Shown: positions 8,979-18,163, counted from the first letter of the stretch. The stretch: 50,483 nucleotides of DNA from Aquimarina agarilytica ZC1 (GCF_000255455.1 NZ_JH621270.1:1-50483); one strand, 5' to 3'. A program made the numbers and translations. Notes: generated by a model from the sequence alone, not told the origin.

Positions 8979-9173
8979 TTACGCTCCTAAGATTAATGCA
9001 CCGAATGCAAGACCTTCTAAAAGTGCTCCAATAATAATCATTGCAGTTTGGATTTTACCAGCTGCTTCAGGTTGGCGTGCGATAGCTTCCATTGCTGAAC
9101 CACCGATTTTACCTAATCCTAATCCACCTCCGATTACGATTAATCCTGCTCCTACTAAATTTGGAATAGTCAT
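8979..9173 (-). CDS. atpE: ATP synthase F0 subunit c
   Basis: The 64-residue proteolipid of the c-ring: two membrane helices joined by the polar loop ARQPEA. The first helix is glycine-rich (GLIVIGGGLGLGKIGG). The ion-binding carboxylate is the glutamate in ALLEGLAF. The residues after it (GLA rather than ST) do not match the sodium-binding motif, so proton coupling is inferred. It lies between atpB (39-bp gap) and a hairpin that precedes atpF. Confidence 0.97.
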   Translation of the reverse strand: MTIPNLVGAGLIVIGGGLGLGKIGGSAMEAIARQPEAAGKIQTAMIIIGALLEGLAFGALILGA

Positions 9174-9212
9174 ACTAAAATAATTTATAAATAATTAAAC
9201 AAATTCTTGATT

Positions 9213-10424
9213 CTAAACTACTGCGTTATCTTCTGCTCCGTGTCCATCTGCATCATGTGCATGATCGTGATCATGTTCCTCTACTGCCATACCAATGAAC
9301 AATGACGATAACATAGTAAAAATAAATGCTTGTAAAAACGCTACTAACAATTCAATTAATGAAATGAATAATGTTAATAAAGTGGATACTCCAAAACCAC
9401 CTGCAACACCAAGCGTTTCTCTAGCCGTATATGCTACAGCAATTAATCCCATTACTACAGCATGACCTGCAGTAATATTGGCAAACAAACGTATTAATAA
9501 CGAGAAAGGCTTTGTGAACATTCCTAAAATCTCAATAGGCATTAATACTATTTTCATTGGAACTGGTACTCCCGGCATCCAAAAAATATGCTTCCAATAA
9601 TCTTTATTTGCTGTAAATGTAGTAATCAGAAAAGTAAAAATTGCCAAACATACTGTTACTGCAATATTCCCTGTTACGTTAAACCCTAGTGGGGTTAATC
9701 CTAATAAGTTTAGAATCCAGATAAAAAAGAATACCGTTAAAAGGAATCCCATATATTTTCTGTATTTCTTTTCTCCTATATTTGGACGTGCAATTTCATC
9801 ACGCACATAAATTACTAAAGGCTCTAATACTCTAGAAAAACCAGTTGGTATTGGCCCTTTTTTATAGCCTTTTGCCAAACTACTAAAGCCTAAAAGCATT
9901 AGTAAACCAGCAATTAACATACCTAACACACTTTTGGTAATTGAAAAATCCCATACTTTGTGTGCGTTAGTTGCATGGTGTTTATCATCAAACTGCACAG
10001 CACTTGCATTGGCATCTAATTCGTATATTTTACTGTGAATTTTAGCAAATTTAGCTCCTTTTTTACTCACTAAAACATGACCGTCATCATTGTGATGAAA
10101 TTCAGAAGACATGAAAGTTACTAAACCTTTACTCGACCAAACAATTACAGGTAATGAAAAACCTATATGTTTACGCTCTCCATGACTATCGGTGTATGAA
10201 AACAAAGAGAAATCATGAGAATCTGCTAAGTGATGCTCTTTATAGGCATCAATTTTCGACTTGGTATCGATAAGATTACTACCTGAACCCGTTGAACTAT
10301 GATGTCCATGTCCATCATTATGCTGAGCGGATGGGGCATTGTTTTCAACATTTGAAAACATTCCTGTGCTTACTAAAGAAAAAACAAGTGTAAACAAACA
10401 CTTACTAAGTTGTTGTGCAATCAT
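9213..10424 (-). CDS. atpB: ATP synthase F0 subunit a, with long His-rich ends
   Basis: The stator channel subunit, 403 residues, much longer than the roughly 270 of E. coli. A signal-like N terminus is followed by about 130 residues of periplasmic, His-rich sequence (including NDGHGHHSS), then five or six membrane helices from about residue 167. The essential arginine is in SLLIRLFANITAGHAVVMG. The last 22 residues are again His/Asp-rich (EEHDHDHAHDADGHG). Extended a subunits are known in Bacteroidota; what the His clusters do is not clear. It is the first gene of atpBEFHAG, behind a good promoter candidate. Confidence 0.96.
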   Translation of the reverse strand: MIAQQLSKCLFTLVFSLVSTGMFSNVENNAPSAQHNDGHGHHSSTGSGSNLIDTKSKIDAYKEHHLADSHDFSLFSYTDSHGERKHIGFSLPVIVWSSKGLVTFMSSEFHHNDDGHVLVSKKGAKFAKIHSKIYELDANASAVQFDDKHHATNAHKVWDFSITKSVLGMLIAGLLMLLGFSSLAKGYKKGPIPTGFSRVLEPLVIYVRDEIARPNIGEKKYRKYMGFLLTVFFFIWILNLLGLTPLGFNVTGNIAVTVCLAIFTFLITTFTANKDYWKHIFWMPGVPVPMKIVLMPIEILGMFTKPFSLLIRLFANITAGHAVVMGLIAVAYTARETLGVAGGFGVSTLLTLFISLIELLVAFLQAFIFTMLSSLFIGMAVEEHDHDHAHDADGHGAEDNAVV

Positions 10425-10464
10425 ATACTTAATGCTAATACAATATGAGCTCTAAATTTGGCTG

Positions 10465-10472
10465 CAAAATTA
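10465..10472 (-). promoter_or_regulatory. atpB: Probable -7 box for the atpBEFHAG operon
   Basis: On the minus strand the sequence reads TAATTTTG, an exact match to the Bacteroidota sigma-A -7 consensus TAnnTTTG, about 41 bases before the atpB start. A GTG rather than TTG lies about 20 bases further upstream, so the -33 element is weak. Confidence 0.5.
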
Positions 10473-11023
10473 CATTTTTAATTGATAATTCACACTAAGA
10501 ATGCGTTTTTTTTCGAATAAGTTAATTTTTTGCGTTTTTTATGAGAATAATTCTTTGAGAAAAGAACCACTAATGAGAATTACTAATTTTTTTTATGTTC
10601 GCTACCACACTACAGTTTTTCACAAAATTATGTTAAGTCGCTTTATTTAAAAAAAAACGATGGTCTATTCGCTAAACTATCTTGGATGAATATGATCTAT
10701 TTTACAAACTATCCTTAACTATACCGCAGCATAAAACCCCAAAAATAATTGCCTTGGTTATCATTTTTTTTTAAATAAACCATTATGGACTGAAAGTACC
10801 ATAGCTTCGGTTATGACTAAAAGTCACTATCTTTTTAAACATCCATTTTTGCGCTTAGCAATTAGCAATAAAAATTTGATAAATATATAAAAAGCTAACT
10901 ACCAAGAGCTCTTTGTACTATTTTTAGAAGCTGAAAGCGAGATACACTAAAGTGTATAGTTTTAACTATTTTTGAGACCAATAAATAAGATTTGACATTC
11001 AAATTTAGGATGTATAATATCCC
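10473..11023. other. Gene-free 550-bp stretch between the DUF6168 gene and atpB
   Basis: I find no convincing coding sequence on either strand. Visible structure is slight: two imperfect direct repeats of about 22 bp (TCTATT...AAACTATC near 10662-10683 and 10690-10711) and a small palindrome ATACACT/AGTGTAT near 10942. It separates the sprE-bactofilin-atpZ-DUF6168 block from the atp structural genes, which suggests separate transcription. Confidence 0.6.
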
Positions 11024-11428
11024 TTAATTTTTGTCTGAAGGTGTATTTTTAGTTGGCGTTATGTTAATCACTGGTATAATTTTAACCAAAAGAAACACTA
11101 AGTAGATAAGGTAAAAAGCTAATAACACATATTTGATTTTAGGTTCAGCTTTAATTTCTACACTATAGGCATTAATTAAAATGGCTAAAAAAATCATTTT
11201 TAATAGCAAAAAACCTAAAACACCAAAACCCACTACCGAAAAAAAGTGTTTTGCCACAAATTGAGTCACTAAAAAAATAACTATTGAAAAACCGCCTAAT
11301 AATAAATGCTGTAAGGCCACGGGAACATTATTTGAAAGCCCCATGTAAGGAAGCAATACAAAATTATGAATAACAAATAATACTACAGTTAGTATTACAA
11401 AATGAATAACTCCTTTTGATATTTCCAC
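11024..11428 (-). CDS. DUF6168-like membrane protein of the atp locus
   Basis: A 134-residue protein with four predicted membrane helices (about residues 7-28, 40-61, 64-88 and 102-120) and a short polar tail. The start is a GTG; no ATG lies near. I recognise it as the small membrane protein (DUF6168 family) commonly found between atpZ and atpB in Flavobacteriia. Its position resembles that of atpI, whose product helps c-ring assembly in other bacteria, but no activity can be read from the sequence. A 600-bp gap separates it from atpB. Confidence 0.7.
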   Translation of the reverse strand: MEISKGVIHFVILTVVLFVIHNFVLLPYMGLSNNVPVALQHLLLGGFSIVIFLVTQFVAKHFFSVVGFGVLGFLLLKMIFLAILINAYSVEIKAEPKIKYVLLAFYLIYLVFLLVKIIPVINITPTKNTPSDKN

Positions 11429-11508
11429 TTTAAAATGTGCTATATGGTTTGCTTATTTTTGAACTGACTAACTTCAAAAATCTAAAGATTTTTTATGCTC
11501 AAGCAAAT

Positions 11509-11718
11509 TTACTTAGAAAATTTGATTACTTGAACAATGACTCCAACTACGGCTATAAAAACTGCACCTAAGGTAACCCAAGTTTCATAAAATGGTTCTG
11601 TAAAATTGTTTTTAACGTCCAGCCAGATACCTAACTGAGAACCTCCATAAATAAGTGCCCCCATCTGAAGTCCAATACCGGTGAATACCGCAAAATTTTT
11701 AAGCGGACTTTTCGCCAT
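11509..11718 (-). CDS. AtpZ/AtpI family protein
   Basis: A 69-residue protein with two membrane helices (about 8-30 and 45-66) and the family core GIGLQMGALIYGGSQLGIWLD. AtpZ/AtpI proteins are accessory factors encoded ahead of F0 genes; in other bacteria they help c-ring assembly or form a Mg2+/Ca2+ channel. Its start overlaps the end of the bactofilin gene by 20 bases, so the two are translationally coupled. Confidence 0.85.
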   Translation of the reverse strand: MAKSPLKNFAVFTGIGLQMGALIYGGSQLGIWLDVKNNFTEPFYETWVTLGAVFIAVVGVIVQVIKFSK

Positions 11719-12103
11719 TTGATTTTTTGTTCAATGACTTTACATGGCCTTTCATAGAACATGATGCATTGAATGTTGCTCCTGGTTCCACGGAAAGTTT
11801 TCCGATGATAACTTCTCCTTCAATATATGCAGTTGACTTCAACGAAAGTGTTTCTGTGATATTTAATTTTCCTGAAAATTTACCTTCAAAATCAGCATTT
11901 GTACATTCCAGTGTACCGTTAATACTTCCTGTACGTCCTACGACTACACGTCCTTCTGTTTTAACATTACCCTCAATTGTTCCTTCGATTCTAAAACCTC
12001 CTTTGGATATAACATCACCAATGATCTTTGTTCCTTCCGAAATTTTATTTTGATTTTTAGAGTAATCTATGGTCTCTTTTGATTTTTTATTATCTGAAAA
12101 CAT
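11699..12103 (-). CDS. Bactofilin (polymer-forming cytoskeletal protein)
   Basis: A 134-residue protein with the bactofilin core at about residues 20-115. Short beta strands are spaced by glycines (ISKGGFRIEGTIEGNVKTEG, then VVVGRTGSINGTLE), and the tail is Lys/Ser-rich. Bactofilins form nucleotide-free filaments of beta-helices at the membrane and act in cell shape or in localising cell-wall enzymes. It follows the sprE-like gene by 23 bp and overlaps atpZ, so all are likely co-transcribed. The order with atp genes is common in Flavobacteriia. Confidence 0.93.
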   Translation of the reverse strand: MFSDNKKSKETIDYSKNQNKISEGTKIIGDVISKGGFRIEGTIEGNVKTEGRVVVGRTGSINGTLECTNADFEGKFSGKLNITETLSLKSTAYIEGEVIIGKLSVEPGATFNASCSMKGHVKSLNKKSNGEKSA

Positions 12104-12126
12104 GACTTGGGGTGTATTTCAATTAA

Positions 12127-14697
12127 TTAGTATATAGAATCTTTTACTTTTAAATAATCGCTGTATTTTTTTTGCGATTGTATCACTCGATAATTATCTG
12201 TGGTAACAAACAATCCATCACGATCAACTTCAACTCCCCCATCTTCGGTATCCCTTAAAATACTATTCATTGCACGTGCTTGGCGTTTTCCCTTTAAACC
12301 ATGTACAACAACAAAAATGGTATCTTTTGAATAAAAATCTACAGAAGTTTTCAAGTAATTAAAATTACGATTTTTAATTAGAGTATCCAACTCTGTTTTA
12401 AAATTCAATGCATTTTCATTCTGTAATTGCTGATAATCATACACTAATTTATATCTTTTTATTCCCGAAGTATCTTGTGTAAATGTTAAATTCTCAAGAT
12501 ATGGCACAGTACTTTCTATTAATGTTTGTGCTTTTTGACCTTCTTCTGCCTGTGGGTATGTAATGGCTAAATAATTTAAAAGCTCCCTCATTTTTGAAGC
12601 TCCATGGATTTTACCTAAGGTTAGTGCTTTTAATAGTTGAAATTTGGCAACCACTGGATCGCCATCATACTGTGTTATTCGTTTTTCTAACTTGTCCAGC
12701 ACACTGTAATATTCTTGCTTTTCATAAAGCTTGTATATTTTTGTGTATATATCTTCGGGCGTAGACCCATCCGTTTCTGCCTTTTTAAAAGGATCTTTTA
12801 CTATAGCCGCATATCGTGATTTGGGATGGTTCTTTAAAATATCCTGACGCATTTGCTCTTCCCTAAACGTATTGCCATTTGCTTGATAAATTTTATACAA
12901 ATTATATTTTGATGGCATTATGTAACGCTCCTCTGGATTATTGGCTAATAAGGCTTCAAATTTATCAACGGCCTTGTCATAAGCTTTTAATTGCTCTTTG
13001 TATACCGTTCCTAAGTTAAAATAGGCTTCGTTAATTGAAAGTCCCAAACTATCGAGCACTTTTTTGTCTGTTGGAATTTTATCGGCATATTGAATAGGAT
13101 CAAAAATTGGATCCTTTTCAATATCATAATCATCATCAATTTCCTCAATGGCTTCGGCAGCTTGAGCGAATTGATTTAAACTTGAAATTTTCCAATTATC
13201 AACTAGTTCTCTTTTTCCAAAAATATCCTCGAACTGCAATTTCCCATTGGCTAATGTAATGGGGTTATAAAAATAAAATTTTTGTTCTTCCGTTGAATTT
13301 GCAACTCTGGAGCGTGCTGCTATGGTCGGATTGTTTTGTAATGAGCGTGCCTTTAATGATTTCTGGCGCTTTAATTCTCCTTTTTTTATTTCGCGTAAGC
13401 TATCGGTGTATTTTTTATAATAACTTAATTGTTCCTCTCGCGGTAATGCTGCTATTTTTAAAATACTATCATTGGTACGCACTATACCCTCGTATAAAAT
13501 AACGTCATCCAAATTATCACGTTTCTTTTTAATTACACGGTATCGCTTGCTGTTTTCATCCAATAATGTAAGGGTACTATCCATATAATTCCCCGCTATT
13601 TCAAACAAACCTTTATCAAACTTCATACGTCCTAAAGTTTCATAATTTAGTGAGCGTAAGTAATTATCTTGGGTTCCTGTTGCTAAGGATTTTTTGTAAT
13701 ATTCTTCGGCTATATCCAAGGAGTCTGCTCCAAAAAAGTAAATGGCTTTTTCGTAATATATTTTATCTAAAAATGGTCGATTTTCCCAGTTTTTCTCAAG
13801 TTTGGTTAAAATATTTAAAAAGGCCACTTGATCATCAGATTCGATTTCTAAGTTTCTGGCTTTAGCCAAATACGCATTAATTAAATATTCTCTGGGTACT
13901 CTTCGATTGAGTTTAATTATTTTGTCAAATTCAAAATTAGCACTATCACGTTCACGCACTCTGTTGTATAGTTGACCTAAAATGTATCGGTAACGCCCTT
14001 TTTCTTCATTAATTTTGGTGTTTTCGGAAGCCACTTTCATAGGAGCAATTGCACTATCCTTATGCTTCAAATTAACATAGGCTTGAGCCAGCATGGCAGA
14101 AGCGTCGGCCAATTCCTGATCGGTCATTTCTATTTTTTCACTATACAAAAGTCTTTTTAAACTCCGTATAGCTCCTTCGTTATTATCCAAACGAATATGT
14201 GTTTTTGCCTTCCAAACGCGAGCATTATTAATGCTATTACAGGTTGGATATTTGTATAAAATATAGTTAAAGGCTTCAAGGGCTTGAATAAATCGCTGAT
14301 TAAAATAGCGCGCTTTTCCCAAAAGCATAAAAGCTTCGTCAATTTGCGAATTACGTTCCCTATCCTTAATATTCATGGAATGTTTTTGAATGGCCTTAGC
14401 TGCTTTTTCTTCGGCACGATCAAAAGATGGATTGGATACCTCACTCTGAAGCGCTACTTCTTCTCTAATTTCCAAACGCTCAATAGGTAGCTGCTTCCAA
14501 TAATTATCCTGATAAGATTCCACTAAAGCATTTTTCCCTTCAATAAAAGAAACATCACCATTGTAAAGGGTATTGTATTTTGTGGTAAGGGCATGCCAAT
14601 TTCGGTTAATAAATTTGTCCTTTTTCCTAGAACAACTTATTACTAGCAAAATAACTAAACCGACAAGCAATAAATGAGATGGATGCTGTTTTTTCAA
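12127..14697 (-). CDS. sprE: Type IX secretion lipoprotein SprE/PorW, TPR-rich
   Basis: Lipoprotein of 856 residues. The start is a TTG giving MKKQHPSHLLLVGLVILLV and a lipobox ending ISC (Cys 22), with no internal ATG nearby. Much of the protein is helical repeats of tetratricopeptide type (for example FMLLGKARYFNQRFIQALEA near residue 123, and repeats near 555-620). Size, lipobox and the N-terminal segment KFINRNWHALTTKYN fit SprE of Flavobacterium johnsoniae and PorW of Porphyromonas, periplasmic lipoproteins needed for T9SS secretion and gliding. It heads the run sprE-bactofilin-atpZ-DUF6168. It would serve cargo such as the metalloprotease at 755-3274. Confidence 0.82.
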   Translation of the reverse strand: MKKQHPSHLLLVGLVILLVISCSRKKDKFINRNWHALTTKYNTLYNGDVSFIEGKNALVESYQDNYWKQLPIERLEIREEVALQSEVSNPSFDRAEEKAAKAIQKHSMNIKDRERNSQIDEAFMLLGKARYFNQRFIQALEAFNYILYKYPTCNSINNARVWKAKTHIRLDNNEGAIRSLKRLLYSEKIEMTDQELADASAMLAQAYVNLKHKDSAIAPMKVASENTKINEEKGRYRYILGQLYNRVRERDSANFEFDKIIKLNRRVPREYLINAYLAKARNLEIESDDQVAFLNILTKLEKNWENRPFLDKIYYEKAIYFFGADSLDIAEEYYKKSLATGTQDNYLRSLNYETLGRMKFDKGLFEIAGNYMDSTLTLLDENSKRYRVIKKKRDNLDDVILYEGIVRTNDSILKIAALPREEQLSYYKKYTDSLREIKKGELKRQKSLKARSLQNNPTIAARSRVANSTEEQKFYFYNPITLANGKLQFEDIFGKRELVDNWKISSLNQFAQAAEAIEEIDDDYDIEKDPIFDPIQYADKIPTDKKVLDSLGLSINEAYFNLGTVYKEQLKAYDKAVDKFEALLANNPEERYIMPSKYNLYKIYQANGNTFREEQMRQDILKNHPKSRYAAIVKDPFKKAETDGSTPEDIYTKIYKLYEKQEYYSVLDKLEKRITQYDGDPVVAKFQLLKALTLGKIHGASKMRELLNYLAITYPQAEEGQKAQTLIESTVPYLENLTFTQDTSGIKRYKLVYDYQQLQNENALNFKTELDTLIKNRNFNYLKTSVDFYSKDTIFVVVHGLKGKRQARAMNSILRDTEDGGVEVDRDGLFVTTDNYRVIQSQKKYSDYLKVKDSIY

Positions 14698-14882
14698 TCT
14701 AAAAAATTTAATACTTAAATAACTAAAATAGGCATCATTTAGTATGTAATTAAAGGCGCAAAATACGTCTAAAACATAAAATTACGTTAGTTTTTTAAAA
14801 AAAGACACCAAATTATATCATAAAATTAAAAATAAGCACTTGATTTTATGGTTCGATTAATGGCATAGATTATTGCTTTTAC

Positions 14883-14890
14883 TATTTTTG
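14883..14890 (+). promoter_or_regulatory. Probable -7 box for the PaaE-like reductase gene
   Basis: TATTTTTG matches TAnnTTTG exactly, 50 bases before the ATG at 14941. No TTG lies at the expected spacing upstream, so only half of the promoter is clear. Confidence 0.4.
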
Positions 14891-14940
14891 CACCACCAAA
14901 TTTTCTCTCGATTAATTTCTTGAGCGATTAAAAACAACAT

Positions 14941-15984
14941 ATGTCACAATTTGTAACACTTACAATTAAAAAGGTAATTCAAGAAACACCATCAGCTGTT
15001 TCTTTGGTTTTTGAAGTTCCTGCTAAAATTAGAAGTGATTTTCATTTTATTCCTGGTCAATTTATTACACTTAAAGCTAAAGTAAATGGTCAAGAAGTTC
15101 GAAGAGCTTACTCACTAAGTAGCAGCCCCAATGATCCTGATATAAAAGTGAGTGTTAAAAAAATTGCCGACGGTACGTTTTCTATTTATGCCAATGAAAA
15201 TCTAAAAGCTGGAGATCAACTTGAGGTAATGGTTCCTGAAGGGAAATTTAAATTGCAACCTCAGCCCAATAAAAATTTAAATTATATGGCTTTTGCAGCC
15301 GGAAGTGGTATCACTCCAATCATGTCTATGATTAAAACGGTACTTACTGAAGAGCGTAATAGCAAATTTGTATTAATTTATGGAAATAAGTCCTCAACCG
15401 AGACTATGTTTTTTAAAGAATTATTACAATTACAATCTATTTACCCTAATCGTTTATTTTTAGAATTTATATATAGCCGCGAAAATACAGATGGCGCACG
15501 CTTTGGACGTATTGATAAAAGCACCGTTAATTTTGCCGTAAAAAATAAGTTTAAAGACATTTCATTTAATGATTTTTACCTTTGTGGACCTGAAGCTATG
15601 ATTACTACCGTTAAGGAAGTATTGGCCGAAAATAATGTATCAAATGAAGCTATTCACTTTGAACTTTTTACGGCCACTGAAACTGCTAAAGCTACCAATT
15701 CTGGTGAAACAATTATTCATGTAGTGTTGGATGATGAGCAAGCACAGATTAAGGCAGATAAATCAATAACATTATTAGACAATGTATTGAAAGCTGATAT
15801 GGATGCTCCCTATTCCTGTAAAGGAGGGGTATGCTGCTCTTGTATTTGCCGTGTTGTAGAAGGAGAAGCTAATATGCCTGTCAATAATTTGTTAACTGAT
15901 GCTGAAGTTGCTGAAGGTTTAGTACTTGCTTGTCAAGCCTATGCTATAAGTGATAGCGTTAAAATTGATTTTGATGATGCTTAA
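14941..15984 (+). CDS. PaaE-like flavin/2Fe-2S oxidoreductase
   Basis: A 347-residue electron-transfer protein in three parts: an FAD-binding barrel with RAYSLSS (about residue 56), an NAD(P)-binding domain with GSGITPIMSMI (about residue 121) and the CGPEAM-like LCGPEAMI, and a C-terminal plant-type ferredoxin domain with the cluster cysteines in CKGGVCCSCIC and LACQAYA. This order matches PaaE, the reductase of phenylacetyl-CoA epoxidase. The paaABCD genes are not beside it, so its partner may be another oxygenase or desaturase. It is monocistronic, with a -7 box upstream. Confidence 0.85.
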   Translation: MSQFVTLTIKKVIQETPSAVSLVFEVPAKIRSDFHFIPGQFITLKAKVNGQEVRRAYSLSSSPNDPDIKVSVKKIADGTFSIYANENLKAGDQLEVMVPEGKFKLQPQPNKNLNYMAFAAGSGITPIMSMIKTVLTEERNSKFVLIYGNKSSTETMFFKELLQLQSIYPNRLFLEFIYSRENTDGARFGRIDKSTVNFAVKNKFKDISFNDFYLCGPEAMITTVKEVLAENNVSNEAIHFELFTATETAKATNSGETIIHVVLDDEQAQIKADKSITLLDNVLKADMDAPYSCKGGVCCSCICRVVEGEANMPVNNLLTDAEVAEGLVLACQAYAISDSVKIDFDDA

Positions 15985-16133
15985 ACGCTGAAAGTTTTTT
16001 AGTGTGCACCTAATAAATTAGTCCACTTAAATAAATATGTCTTTAAAATAGACATTTACAAGCAATTATTTTGCTAATTAAACGTTGGACTATTTCATAT
16101 TAATTTCCCCCGAAATATTGAATAAATCTATTT

Positions 16134-16592
16134 ATGATCAAAGCCATTATCATAGCTATTTTATGGAGCTTATCTCCTTTTGGAGAAGCTAAAGTTGGCA
16201 TTCCTTATGGTATGCTTAACAATGTGAATATTTACATTGTTTTTGCCGTATGCTTTATAGCTAATGTATTAGTGTTTCCTATAATGATGTTTTTTTTAGA
16301 ACATATTAATAGACATCTTTTAAAATGGACTCCCTATAAAAAATCGGCACTTTTTGTTGCTCGTAGAGCCAAAACAGGTTCTGGTGCGCAAATAAAAAAA
16401 TACGGTTTTTGGGGACTTATCCTATTTGTTATGATTCCTTTACCCGGAACTGGAGTTTATGCTGGTAGTATTGCTTCGTATATTTTTAAAATTGAGAAAA
16501 AGAAAGCTTTTTTGGGTAATGTTATCGGTATTTTCTTTTCTTCAGTAATTGTATGGGCAGCTACTTTGGCATCCATGCAGGGCTTGGGGTAA
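16134..16592 (+). CDS. Small membrane protein of the putative multidrug exporter family (COG2426)
   Basis: A 152-residue membrane protein with about four helices. The N terminus (LWSLSPFGEAKVGIPYGM) and the central PLPGTGVYAGSIASYIF are the hallmarks of the Pfam Sm_multidrug_ex family (COG2426). The multidrug label comes from family naming and is weakly supported; a transport or lipid-related role is all that can be said. It is convergent with the M50 protease gene, with 43 bp between, and has no obvious partner. Confidence 0.8.
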   Translation: MIKAIIIAILWSLSPFGEAKVGIPYGMLNNVNIYIVFAVCFIANVLVFPIMMFFLEHINRHLLKWTPYKKSALFVARRAKTGSGAQIKKYGFWGLILFVMIPLPGTGVYAGSIASYIFKIEKKKAFLGNVIGIFFSSVIVWAATLASMQGLG

Positions 16593-16635
16593 AACAAGTC
16601 CTAACAATAAATTAACTTGTTAAAAACCATAATGA

Positions 16636-17349
16636 TTACCCCCTATTATTCCTTAAATAAAAAGCATAGCTTTTCCAAAGCACATAGGCACTAATGCAAC
16701 AAATTACTATAGCCCACATCCAATAAAAACCAAATAAATTAGTGGCTATAACTTGTGTGTCCGAAGTCATGGTTTGTCCAAATCGCTCAAAAGTACCTGT
16801 AAACAGATAGTTTAATTGCAAATAGGTACTAAAAGTACATTGGATGCCTAAAAACAACAACACCCATTTTGCTATTGCTTTGTTTTTCAAAGAAGATAAT
16901 AACGTTAATACCGCAGCAATTAATGATAATACTGTGGCCCCTATTAAGGAGCGCACCCAAATTAATATAGAAGCCACCATGAGTACAATAAGTGCTCGTA
17001 AAATCCAAACTGACCAATTGGCCCTAGCTGCACCCATAATCAAAATAGCACCAAAAATACAAGGCCCTAAAAGTCCCCCTGCAGCCACCGAAGCTCTAGC
17101 AATTGCATACGGTATCCATCCATGGGTTGAAAGTGATGTAAAGGCTACTCCTCCTCCATTTTCATAAATCTCTAAATGGCTAAAATGACCTCCTAATGCT
17201 ACGGCTGTTAATCCATGACCCATTTCGTGAAACCAAGTACCTAATAATATAAAAGGATATCGTATTGGACCTAATAATGGCGTTTGCCATATCATAAACA
17301 CAACAAATGCAATAACGAAAATAGACCAGTTTCTTTGTTTGGTTGGCAT
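16636..17349 (-). CDS. M50B-type membrane metalloprotease
   Basis: A 237-residue integral membrane protein with a zinc motif HEMGH inside the segment LLGTWFHEMGHGLTAVALGG (about residue 37) and five or six further hydrophobic helices. The layout matches the Peptidase M50B-like family (PF13398), related to site-2 proteases. No PDZ domain is present. The substrate is unknown; anti-sigma factor or peptide cleavage would be usual for the clan. Transcription from the LuxR gene upstream is probably stopped by the hairpin at 17371-17397, so it should have its own promoter. Confidence 0.8.
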   Translation of the reverse strand: MPTKQRNWSIFVIAFVVFMIWQTPLLGPIRYPFILLGTWFHEMGHGLTAVALGGHFSHLEIYENGGGVAFTSLSTHGWIPYAIARASVAAGGLLGPCIFGAILIMGAARANWSVWILRALIVLMVASILIWVRSLIGATVLSLIAAVLTLLSSLKNKAIAKWVLLFLGIQCTFSTYLQLNYLFTGTFERFGQTMTSDTQVIATNLFGFYWMWAIVICCISAYVLWKSYAFYLRNNRG

Positions 17350-17370
17350 TTTTTAACATCAGTTTATAAA

Positions 17371-17397
17371 AAAACCTCAACTAAAAAGTGAGGTTTT
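17371..17397 (-). terminator. Terminator of the LuxR-type regulator gene
   Basis: A 9-bp stem (AAAACCTCA at 17371-17379, complement at 17389-17397) with a 9-base loop; on the minus strand it ends in a T-rich run. It lies 83 bp past the stop of the regulator at 17480 and just before the M50 gene. Confidence 0.8.
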
Positions 17398-17479
17398 TAT
17401 CCTGATCAAAAATAAGGTATTCTAGTTAAAATAGGCTTTATAGAATTTCCAAATTAGTATTTAATCTATTGATTATTTA

Positions 17480-18163
17480 TTATGCGCAATTACTTGTTTG
17501 TGGAAACAGTTCAAAAAAGACCACTTTATTTTCGGAAAGAAAGTGAGATAGGTTGTTTTTACTTCCTAGCAAACTCAGCTTTTCTATAATATTTCGACGG
17601 TGCGCATCAATAGTACGTTTACTATTGCATAGTGTTTCGGCAATCTCATTAGTGGTTTTACCCATTATTATTAATTCAGATACTTTAAGCTCTTTAAATG
17701 TTAGTGATTTAAAACCTTTAACTACGGTATCTTTATCAAACAGTGAGCTTTTTTTGAATTCTTTATGGAATTCTTTACTTATGTATGGATCCTTTTTGTA
17801 CATATTTAAAATACAGTCCACAATTTCTTGTTTTTTTGAATTTAAATATAAAAAACCACGCACGCCTTTGGCATAATAGGCATCGTAATCATCTTCGGTT
17901 ATTGAACTGGATACTAAAACAATATTTGTTTCTTTTGAGTTTCTGTAAACGTAATCAACAATTTGATTTGCTAATTCTTTATCAATATTATCCAAATTAA
18001 TAACTGAAAGATCTGGTCTGTATGAATCTAATAATTGAGTGCATTGTTTATAATCTTTATCGCTTCCAATTATAAAATCAATGCAACAATAGTTAGTTGC
18101 GATTTGTTCAAATCCTACTTGGGTCATTTCGCAATTGTCTAAATGTAAAATCTTGTAAGTCAT
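17480..18163 (-). CDS. LuxR-type regulator with degenerate receiver domain
   Basis: A 227-residue protein with a receiver-like N-terminal half (residues 1-125) and a LuxR helix-turn-helix (about 150-205; LTFKELKVSELIIMGKTTNE, then TIDAHRRNIIEKL). The receiver lacks its chemistry. The phospho-acceptor position in RPDLSVINLDN is Asn, the second acidic residue near the N terminus is Asn (HLDNCEM), and the conserved Lys near GFLYLNS is absent. It therefore probably works without phosphorylation. No histidine kinase is adjacent. A GTAGGGTA element joins the candidate -7 box of its own promoter, which suggests autoregulation. Confidence 0.88.
   Translation of the reverse strand: MTYKILHLDNCEMTQVGFEQIATNYCCIDFIIGSDKDYKQCTQLLDSYRPDLSVINLDNIDKELANQIVDYVYRNSKETNIVLVSSSITEDDYDAYYAKGVRGFLYLNSKKQEIVDCILNMYKKDPYISKEFHKEFKKSSLFDKDTVVKGFKSLTFKELKVSELIIMGKTTNEIAETLCNSKRTIDAHRRNIIEKLSLLGSKNNLSHFLSENKVVFFELFPQTSNCA

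Noticed and set aside
5145..10424. Absence of atpD and atpC taken as gene loss
   Set aside because: In Bacteroidota the beta and epsilon genes usually form a separate locus, so their absence here is normal.
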